Both the position numbers and the translations under genes were made by a program. DNA of 9,365 bases. It comes from Syntrophales bacterium (GTDB lineage: Bacteria > Desulfobacterota > Syntrophia > Syntrophales > UBA2210). Positions within the stretch are counted from its first letter, which is position 1. Each line of letters begins with the position of its first letter. This document shows, one piece after another, positions 5,210 to 9,365 of this stretch. The stretch spans positions 1 to 9,365 of the forward strand of contig JAQUQY010000045.1 of NCBI GenBank assembly GCA_028715865.1. Reading direction: 5' to 3'. Below the pieces are notes generated by a model. That model was not told the origin of the DNA. It saw only the letters and a program-made list of their open reading frames with translations, and did no database searches.

Positions 5210-5832
5210 TGTATTTAAAGCCGCTTGATATACTGGTGACTATTAACGATCGCACGGACCCTTATTCGAGGTTTAAGCGCTGGATGATGGGGCGCTATGA
5301 TCACGTCGGTATGTACCTCGGGGAAATGGGATCTGCGGAGAATCCCGGGGTAATCTCGGCGCTGATATTCCCGGCCGTTTTTGAGAGCGTCAATCGCGGT
5401 ATTCTTCTCCGGGACCTTCGGGAATGGAAGGACCGGAAAATCGCGGTAATGCGTATCAGTGAGTACCACCTTGCCGAATACGAACGGGCAATCTATACCC
5501 GGGCCCTGGCAATGGCCTCGGATTACGGATCTGACTACGATTACCCGGCGATCATCCGCTGGGCGATCCCCCGCATCATCCTTCAAAAACTGCATATCCC
5601 CATACCACAGACCTGGAAGAGAGACGACCGGCATATATGCAGTGAGGCCGTTTATTCCGTCCTGGAAGACGCGGGGCTCGACGTTCTTCCGGACACACAG
5701 GTACCGCTTCCCGGGGATTTCGTCGATTCCCCGGTTTTGAGCATGGTTGACGAGGGGTATATCGAATATCACCCCGAGTTGAAATACCCCGGGCTACACC
5801 GGGTTTGGATAACGCAAAACTTGAAACGCTGA
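5206..5832 (+). CDS. YiiX/YebB-like NlpC/P60-superfamily hydrolase (permuted papain fold)
   Basis: The protein opens with LKPLDILVTINDRTDPYSRFKRW, shown here only as its start region, followed by YDHVGMYLG with H33 as the likely catalytic His. CSEAVYSVLEDAG follows later, with C145 as the likely nucleophile. His before Cys is the circularly permuted order of YiiX/YebB-type NlpC/P60 enzymes, which act on amide or thioester bonds in peptidoglycan or lipids; E60 in the VFESV stretch could be the third residue. PLPGDFVDSP near 167-176 fits the usual late PGD motif. No signal peptide is seen, so it is probably cytoplasmic unless a holin or another route exports it. The first ATG (5206) overlaps the loader stop as ATGA, a second ATG follows at once, and GGAGG is upstream. 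The substrate is unknown. Confidence 0.75.
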   Translation: MMYLKPLDILVTINDRTDPYSRFKRWMMGRYDHVGMYLGEMGSAENPGVISALIFPAVFESVNRGILLRDLREWKDRKIAVMRISEYHLAEYERAIYTRALAMASDYGSDYDYPAIIRWAIPRIILQKLHIPIPQTWKRDDRHICSEAVYSVLEDAGLDVLPDTQVPLPGDFVDSPVLSMVDEGYIEYHPELKYPGLHRVWITQNLKR

Positions 5833-5931
5833 TTGTATACAATAAACCCGGGGTAATTGTATACAATAAAGGACTTGACACTGTATACAATTAGTGATAA
5901 TGTGAAGCTGATAACGGTAATTGTATACATA
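5832..5931. promoter_or_regulatory. Operator array: four copies of ATTGTATACAAT
   Basis: The 12-bp palindrome ATTGTATACAAT occurs perfectly at 5832-5843 and 5856-5867. One-mismatch ACTGTATACAAT is at 5880-5891 and ATTGTATACATA at 5920-5931. The first three start exactly 24 bp apart; the fourth is 40 bp further. The third lies between the -35 and -10 boxes and the fourth just after the predicted start site, the classic positions for repression. The palindrome looks like a dimeric repressor site of GntR/TetR type, but the protein is not identifiable from the site. This array and the adjacent promoter fill the whole gap between the hydrolase and the next gene. Confidence 0.8.
5875..5903 (+). promoter_or_regulatory. 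Sigma-70 promoter of the accessory operon
   Basis: TTGACA (5875-5880), a 17-bp spacer and TAATGT (5898-5903) preceded by TG at 5895-5896 make an extended -10 promoter. The start would be near 5910, giving a leader of about 47 bases with GGAGGAG at 5941-5947. It is embedded in the palindrome array, so it should be tightly repressed when the sites are bound. Confidence 0.75.
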
Positions 5932-5956
5932 AATTGGAACGGAGGAGAAAAGATAA

Positions 5957-6274
5957 ATGCCGCTTATTTTGGGGTCGTGTTCATCGGTTGATATCCGGAG
6001 GGTCGTCAATGCCGTCAAGGATAACGCGGACCCTCTTCCGGAAGAGCTTTACCGGGCGAAGGGAAAGTTAGCGCTGGCCCTCGTGCTGCTGGCGATGGAG
6101 TCCGGCATGGAACTCGACGACATGAAGGATATCCGGGACGCGATCTTATGGGATAACAACCGGTTTGAAGTCCGCTTTTACAATACTGCTGACTTTGAAA
6201 AGCGGCGTAAATGGAAAGCGGCCATGTCCAGGCCGGTTTCCGTGAATAATGTAATAAGGAAGCTACAGAAATGA
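5957..6274 (+). CDS. Hypothetical protein, first gene under the operator array (105 aa)
   Basis: I recognise no family. The protein has a helical N-terminal half (VDIRRVVNAVKDNADPLPEE and KLALALVLLAMESGMELDD, each cited as a fragment) and a basic C-terminal half ending in VNNVIRKLQK. The LALALVLLAM stretch is hydrophobic but short and probably buried rather than membrane-spanning. GGAGGAG lies nine bases before ATG at 5957. Being the first gene after a heavily operator-controlled promoter, it is a natural candidate for a regulator or early effector, but no helix-turn-helix is obvious. Its stop overlaps the next start (ATGA). Confidence 0.75.
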   Translation: MPLILGSCSSVDIRRVVNAVKDNADPLPEELYRAKGKLALALVLLAMESGMELDDMKDIRDAILWDNNRFEVRFYNTADFEKRRKWKAAMSRPVSVNNVIRKLQK

Positions 6275-6564
6275 AACAGTCAGTGAAGATAAAAAAGCTC
6301 TGGAAGGGCCGCTTTGTCCCGGTCCTCTTCGGGGATCTGGGGACCGGCACGATTGTTATTCAGATCGATAAGCGCGGCCGTTCCGGGGAACTGCTGCACC
6401 CGTACTATTATCAGATAAACGACGATGCCGTGCGAACCTGGAACTTTATTTCCCGGCCCAGCGGGGCCGTCGCTTATGCGGTACCGCTCTCGGCCTTCCG
6501 GAAGGTTGCCAAGCGGCAGGAATTATTTAAAATAGTATCCGCTGAAAGTATGCCTAGTTTATAA
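6271..6564 (+). CDS. Hypothetical basic protein (97 aa)
   Basis: Family unknown. It is a small, strand-rich protein: KLWKGRFVPVLFGDLG and TGTIVIQIDKRGRSGEL suggest a beta-barrel-like or SH3-like fold in the first half, and PSGAVAYAVPLSAFRKV follows. The net positive charge would suit nucleic-acid binding, though nothing specific shows it. The ATG overlaps the stop of the preceding gene by four bases, so the two are translated together and may act as a pair. The stop codon lies inside the inverted repeat that separates this gene from the methyltransferase gene. Confidence 0.75.
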   Translation: MKQSVKIKKLWKGRFVPVLFGDLGTGTIVIQIDKRGRSGELLHPYYYQINDDAVRTWNFISRPSGAVAYAVPLSAFRKVAKRQELFKIVSAESMPSL

Positions 6565-6592
6565 AGCGGAGAGATCGGGAATATACTAGGCA
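6551..6592. repeat. Inverted repeat between the 97-aa gene and the methyltransferase
   Basis: TGCCTAGT (6551-6558) is the exact reverse complement of ACTAGGCA (6585-6592). Extending the arms to 13 bases leaves 11 matches. The 26-base loop contains a GGAGAG-like site, while the methyltransferase's own GGAGAG (6599-6604) is just outside. It may be an operator, an mRNA hairpin limiting read-through, or the scar of an insertion, since base composition falls beyond it. Confidence 0.5.
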
Positions 6593-6608
6593 AATTACGG
6601 AGAGCTAA

Positions 6609-7355
6609 TTGAAACGTAAACCACGATTACTAGATTTATACTGCAAAGCTGGTGGTGGTGCTAAGGGATACCATCGGGCAGGCTTCGAGGTCTACGGCAT
6701 AGACTACAAACCGCAACCGCATTACCCGTTCTCGTTTATACAGATGGACGCGCTGGAAGCGTTAGACAGGCTGTTAAGGGGCGAAGGGTTGACGTTCAGT
6801 AATGGCAGCACACTTTACCTTGTGGACTTTTCGGCGTACCATGCCAGCCCTCCATGTCAGCGACATTCTCAAATGACAAAAAAGTGGGGCAGACAAAGGG
6901 AGCACCCGGACCTGATATCGCCCACAAGGAAAAGGCTTGTCGCAACTGGAAAGACCTACGTTATAGAAAATGTGGAGGGTGCGCCTCTGGAAAATCCGGT
7001 TATGTTGTGCGGTACGATGTTTGGACTTCACTCCGGGGAATACTGGCTACGCAGACACAGAATATTTGAAAGCAATATTAACCTATTTGCTCCGGCCACG
7101 TGCTGCCACCAGGGCAAAGCCCTTCCGGTTTACGGACATGCTGGTGGTACTTCTAAACGTGATGGTTTAACATTCCCTGGCACAGACGCATGGCGCGAAG
7201 GGATGGGGATTGACTGGATGGTAGGGAACGAGCTTGCCGAGGCTATCCCCCCAGCCTTTACAGAGCACATCGGTAAATATTTAATGCAAGCCGTACTCGA
7301 GGAAAAACAGCGTAGCTATAAATCCGTAGCTAATAATTTACTCGAGGGCAAATAA
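6609..7355 (+). CDS. Orphan C5 cytosine DNA methyltransferase, phage type
   Basis: The 248-residue protein carries the C5-methyltransferase motifs in order. Motif I is LLDLYCKAGGGAKGYHRAGF (7-26), binding S-adenosylmethionine. Motif IV is HASPPCQ (78-84) with catalytic C83. Motif VI is IENVEGAP (119-126), and motif VIII is RRHRIFE (148-154). GIDWM and ELAEAIPPAFTEHIG (208-222) match the closing motifs IX-X. It is shorter than most restriction-associated enzymes (over 300 residues), as usual for compact phage enzymes with a reduced target-recognition region. Motif I has Lys where the usual FCGAGG has Gly. No restriction gene is adjacent, so it probably protects phage DNA from host restriction. 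The start is TTG at 6609 with GGAGAG upstream; no in-frame ATG fits better. The target sequence cannot be read. Confidence 0.9.
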   Translation: MKRKPRLLDLYCKAGGGAKGYHRAGFEVYGIDYKPQPHYPFSFIQMDALEALDRLLRGEGLTFSNGSTLYLVDFSAYHASPPCQRHSQMTKKWGRQREHPDLISPTRKRLVATGKTYVIENVEGAPLENPVMLCGTMFGLHSGEYWLRRHRIFESNINLFAPATCCHQGKALPVYGHAGGTSKRDGLTFPGTDAWREGMGIDWMVGNELAEAIPPAFTEHIGKYLMQAVLEEKQRSYKSVANNLLEGK

Positions 7356-7365
7356 AGATCACATT

Positions 7366-7554
7366 ATGAAAATAACAGATGAGCACAAGAAGGAAATCGC
7401 CAAGAGTATCCGCTTCGCCTTTTATGAACGGGGTGTACCTGCCACCGGCAATGGGATGATTGAGAAAATAGCTGATGAAGTAGCAGGGCTTACTATCAGT
7501 CCTTCTCGCTGGAGCATCATCCCGATTATTGAAAAAATAATAGATGGCAAATAA
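7366..7554 (+). CDS. Hypothetical protein (62 aa)
   Basis: Not recognised. It is a small helical protein with a charged first helix (DEHKKEIAKSIRFAFYERG) and a second helix-like section (MIEKIADEVAGLTI), ending IIEKIIDGK. The frame is lower in GC than the surrounding genes. The start lacks a good ribosome site (only AAAG about ten bases upstream), so it may be poorly expressed or coupled to the methyltransferase, whose stop is ten bases upstream. Possibly a small accessory of the methyltransferase, judged only by position. Confidence 0.6.
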   Translation: MKITDEHKKEIAKSIRFAFYERGVPATGNGMIEKIADEVAGLTISPSRWSIIPIIEKIIDGK

Positions 7555-7581
7555 ACTTCAGTGTGTAGCTGAACGGAGGGA

Positions 7582-7809
7582 ATGATGATGGAGAAGAAAT
7601 TATCACAAAACGAAAAAAAGCGAATGATTGAGGACTGGAATAGAAAATACCCAGTTGGTACGATGGTCATTGTAACAGATGATTTCGGGGAAAAACATGA
7701 AGCCGTTACCGAGTCAGAAGCAGAAATGCTAGGCGGTCATACCCCCGTTATCTGGACTTCTTACCGCCCATCATGCTATCTGCTTACCAGAGTACAACCA
7801 GCAAACTAA
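7582..7809 (+). CDS. Small phage protein with an LGGHTPV motif (75 aa)
   Basis: The core reads YPVGTMVIVTDDFGEKHEAV, then SEAEMLGGHTPVIWTS and CYLLTRVQP. From memory, small phage and plasmid proteins of unknown function share this layout: a PVGT strand, a charged hairpin, LGGHTPV and a terminal RV.P. I cannot name a family with certainty. It is probably a small beta domain preceded by a helical N-terminus (SQNEKKRMIEDWNRK). CGGAGGG lies close before three consecutive ATG codons (7582, 7585, 7588); the first is used here. The gene is flanked by the same octamer AACTTCAG just after the upstream stop and just after its own stop. Confidence 0.7.
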   Translation: MMMEKKLSQNEKKRMIEDWNRKYPVGTMVIVTDDFGEKHEAVTESEAEMLGGHTPVIWTSYRPSCYLLTRVQPAN

Positions 7810-7830
7810 CTTCAGACAAAAGGGGGAGTG

Positions 7831-8268
7831 ATGAAAAAGGAATACGTACTCGGTTTTTTATACTGGTCCGGCGTGCTGCTCATTCAGAAAACTCACCCGG
7901 ATTGGCAGGCCGGGAAATTTAACGGTATCGGCGGCCATATCGAAGCCGGGGAAACCCCGCTGCACGCCATGAGGCGGGAGTTCCTGGAAGAGGCCGGGGC
8001 CGATATTCCCGAGCATGAATGGGAGCATTTCTGTACACTTATTTATCCGGAAGCGACTATCTATGTTTTCAGAACCTTCGGCCCGTACCAAGTGGAAACG
8101 AAGACCGACGAGCCGATTTCCTGGCATCTAATGACGGGGTTTATTGGTAACGTCGTTGCAAATTGCAATTGGCTTATTCCCCTGGGGCTGTATGACGATA
8201 GGGATTTCCTCGAGATCCGATTGCGGTCCCGTATTCCTCGAGGACAAATTGCGGGGAGGGCTGAATAG
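7831..8268 (+). CDS. Nudix hydrolase
   Basis: Residues 35-57 form a complete Nudix box, G-x5-E-x7-REFLEEAGA, with the catalytic glutamates E50, E53 and E54; the opening part reads GGHIEAGETP. Enzymes of this family cleave nucleoside diphosphates linked to another group, using magnesium. The substrate might be an oxidised or modified dNTP, ADP-ribose or a dinucleotide; nothing here decides. The total length of 145 residues is normal for a single-domain member. Start choice: GTG at 7828 falls inside the ribosome site AGGGGGAG, so ATG at 7831 is preferred. Its stop overlaps the next start by one base. Its place in a run with a C5 methyltransferase, DUF1643 and ASCH proteins suggests nucleotide-pool or modified-nucleotide handling. 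Confidence 0.9.
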   Translation: MKKEYVLGFLYWSGVLLIQKTHPDWQAGKFNGIGGHIEAGETPLHAMRREFLEEAGADIPEHEWEHFCTLIYPEATIYVFRTFGPYQVETKTDEPISWHLMTGFIGNVVANCNWLIPLGLYDDRDFLEIRLRSRIPRGQIAGRAE

Positions 8269-8450
8269 TGAAATGTCCGAAGTGCGGCGCTACGATGGTC
8301 TTCATTGTATACAGTGGCGACGCGGATAATTTCCACGGTCCCGGATTTATGTACTGCCTATTCGACGGTACCACGGTATCGCTTCAAACTGACAACGGTG
8401 TGGTCCGGGCCGACGACCCCATGCTTAACGAATGGAGGGCTTATCTGTGA
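8268..8450 (+). CDS. Small zinc-ribbon-like protein (60 aa)
   Basis: It begins MKCPKCGATMVFIV, a typical zinc knuckle (C3-x2-C6-G), followed at C30 by MYCLFDG. A full ribbon would have a second CxxC; here the second pair has Asp (C30-x2-D33), so zinc may be bound by three Cys and another residue, or not at all. The start is GTG at 8268, overlapping the Nudix stop by one base, with GGGAGGG about nine bases upstream. The stop overlaps the next gene's GTG (GTGA). A copy of the ATTGTATACAAT-like site lies inside the coding sequence about 36 bases after the start. Confidence 0.7.
   Translation: MKCPKCGATMVFIVYSGDADNFHGPGFMYCLFDGTTVSLQTDNGVVRADDPMLNEWRAYL
8304..8315. promoter_or_regulatory. Internal copy of the ATTGTATACAAT-like site
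   Basis: ATTGTATACAGT differs from the palindrome at 5832 by one base. It lies within the zinc-ribbon gene. It may be a chance match, or a roadblock or secondary operator of the same repressor. Confidence 0.4.
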
Positions 8451-8947
8451 ACGATCTCAATACAATATCCGGGGCAATATTCAGCGACCCTTATCATCAT
8501 TACCGGCATGCCTTGTGGAGAAAATGGAATTCCGGCAAGCCGTATCTTCTTTTCGTCGGGCTTAACCCGTCAACGGCTACCGAAGTCACTGACGATCCCA
8601 CGATAAGGCGGGTTGTCCGTTTTGCCCGGGATAACGGCTACGGAGGGATCTACGTCGGCAACCTTTTCAGTATCGTCTCGTCCGATCCCTCGGTATTGAT
8701 CGACAGATCAAAGACAGCAGGATTGTTATACGAACCGGGCGATACGGTCCTTATACAGATTCGGGATAAATGTGCGGCTACGCTGGTAGGCTGGGGAACG
8801 TTTGGGGAGAAGTGCGGCAAGCGTCCGGCCGACGTTTTATCCCTTGTCGGCAAGCCGGTCTATTGCCTCGGGAAAACGAAGAGCGGCGAACCGAAGCACC
8901 CGCTCTATCTCCGGGCTGATACACCATTTATCGAGTATGAGAGGTAA
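8447..8947 (+). CDS. DUF1643-family protein
   Basis: The 166-residue protein matches the DUF1643 pattern as I know it. YRHALWRKW (19-27) comes first, then LLFVGLNPSTATE (34-46), DDPTIRRVVRFARDNGYGG (49-67) and GNLFS (71-75). A C-terminal glycine-rich strand (VGWGTFGEKCGKR) and LGKTKSGEPKHPLYL close it. The family is frequent in phages and mobile elements, and its biochemical role is not established to my knowledge. The conserved NPSTA and DDPT segments look like an active or binding site. Start choice: GTG at 8447, with GGAGGG seven bases upstream, is better placed than ATG at 8432, which precedes that site. It overlaps the zinc-ribbon stop by GTGA, so it is translationally coupled. Confidence 0.85.
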   Translation: MNDLNTISGAIFSDPYHHYRHALWRKWNSGKPYLLFVGLNPSTATEVTDDPTIRRVVRFARDNGYGGIYVGNLFSIVSSDPSVLIDRSKTAGLLYEPGDTVLIQIRDKCAATLVGWGTFGEKCGKRPADVLSLVGKPVYCLGKTKSGEPKHPLYLRADTPFIEYER

Positions 8948-8950
8948 GCA

Positions 8951-8962
8951 ATTGTATACAAC
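8951..8962. promoter_or_regulatory. Copy of the ATTGTATACAAT-like site at a start codon
   Basis: ATTGTATACAAC differs from the full palindrome by one base. Its second to fourth bases are the probable TTG start codon of the Cys-rich gene, and it begins four bases after the DUF1643 stop. No promoter is evident here, so a roadblock or an unseen promoter would be needed for function. Confidence 0.5.
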
Positions 8963-9149
8963 TAACGAAGAAAAGCTCTATATTTGCCCGATAGCGGATA
9001 AATGTCACCGCGCTACCCAATGCACCCACCGGATCCCTCACCGTAGGCAGCATGCCGATTGGGGGGCAAAGCTGGACGTATGCAAGGCAGCCTTCGGGAA
9101 GTGCCCTGCTTGTGTGGAGGTTGTAACCAATGAAAATGAAAGCGATTAG
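8952..9149 (+). CDS. Small Cys-rich, probably metal-binding protein (65 aa)
   Basis: The protein has six Cys (C12, C18, C24, C44, C51, C54) with several His (H19, H26, H30, H34), ending in a CPAC knuckle. It could bind one or two metal ions; no family is recognised. Start choice: the frame is open from ATG at 8937, but that codon has no ribosome site, whereas TTG at 8952 has GAGAGG seven bases upstream, so TTG is preferred. A palindromic operator-like site covers this TTG. The gene overlaps the ASCH gene by 20 bases. Confidence 0.7.
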   Translation: MYTTNEEKLYICPIADKCHRATQCTHRIPHRRQHADWGAKLDVCKAAFGKCPACVEVVTNENESD

Positions 9150-9365
9150 CTTGCGGCAGCCGTGGGCGTGGCTGGTGTCCCGGAGGTACAAGCCGGTTGA
9201 ATTCAGGGGAAGAGCCTCCCGTTTCCGGGGTAACTGCTACATTCACGCCTCGAGGACCTTTGATCAATCCGGTTATGATTGGCTGATGCAGCACCCGGAT
9301 CTCCCCGGGGTGGAAGAACTAAAAAAGCTGCATTTCAGATATAATCCCAAAACGCTAGCGGGGTA
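9130..9365 (+). CDS. ASCH-domain protein, N-terminal part (cut by right edge)
   Basis: The frame is open from ATG at 9130 to the window edge, 78 codons. It begins MKMKAISLRQPWAWLV, followed by KPVEFRGRASRFRG and CYIHAS. The order SLRQPWA, a KPVE-type basic segment and an IHAS strand is the usual opening of ASCH domains, PUA-like folds that bind RNA or modified nucleosides; some members hydrolyse N4-acetylcytidine. The usual pattern here is KPVENR; this protein has FRGR after the Glu, a modest deviation. GGAGGT lies nine bases before 9130, making it a better start than ATG at 9136. It is the last gene of the visible accessory run. Confidence 0.85.
   Translation, partial: MKMKAISLRQPWAWLVSRRYKPVEFRGRASRFRGNCYIHASRTFDQSGYDWLMQHPDLPGVEELKKLHFRYNPKTLAG

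Noticed and set aside
5215..5772. Minus-strand 185-codon frame opposite the hydrolase gene
   Set aside because: The plus frame shows H33/C145 motifs and an ATGA-coupled start; the antisense frame shows no family features.
5770..5860. Rho-independent terminator after the hydrolase gene
   Set aside because: CCCGGG-rich stems are present near the gene end, but no T-run follows. CCGGG strings are common throughout this sequence.
5832..5931. The ATTGTATACAAT array as a CRISPR or as iterons of a second origin
   Set aside because: Units are only 12 bp with gaps too short and unequal for CRISPR spacers. They bracket a promoter, which fits operators better than an origin.

Overview
The window looks like part of a tailed-phage or prophage genome (a phage-derived plasmid is possible) from a bacterium of moderately high GC. 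Genes are short, tightly packed and often overlapping. They have strong GGAGG-type ribosome sites and fairly frequent GTG/TTG starts, and most are small proteins without a recognisable family. The pairing of a DnaD-type replication protein with a DnaC-type helicase loader is typical of phages of Gram-positive (Firmicutes-like) hosts, but the host cannot be fixed from this sequence.

Layout. Positions 1-2316 are a leftward operon: a C2H2-like zinc-finger protein, two coiled-coil/helical proteins of unknown role, and the N-terminal part of a protein ending at the window edge in what looks like the start of a DdrB/ParB-like domain. Positions 2317-2467 are a divergent control region with two good sigma-70 promoters, one per direction, and several small dyads. 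The rightward side begins with a ribbon-helix-helix repressor gene closed by its own terminator. Three small proteins follow, and then the replication module: a DnaD-like initiator (3394-4197), a DnaC-like loader (4190-5209) and a coupled YiiX/NlpC-P60-like hydrolase (5206-5832).

The most unusual DNA lies inside the linker-coding part of the DnaD-like gene. Four ATACCCT iterons stand exactly 11 bp apart. They are followed by four GGG runs 6 bp apart and then four GGGGG runs exactly 8 bp apart. The 11- and 8-bp periods are out of step with codons, so they look like DNA-level signals. I read this as a candidate replication origin combining iterons with two G-quadruplex motifs.

A second control region (5832-5931) has four copies of the palindrome ATTGTATACAAT over and around a strong promoter. 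The first three are spaced exactly 24 bp apart. Two further copies lie in genes downstream. This promoter should drive a long accessory run: two unknown proteins, an orphan C5 cytosine methyltransferase, two small unknowns of lower GC, a Nudix hydrolase, a zinc-ribbon peptide, a DUF1643 protein, a Cys-rich peptide and an ASCH-domain protein cut by the right edge. This run mixes DNA modification with likely nucleotide handling, under what appears to be a single repressor.

No tRNA, rRNA, CRISPR array, transposase or integrase is visible.
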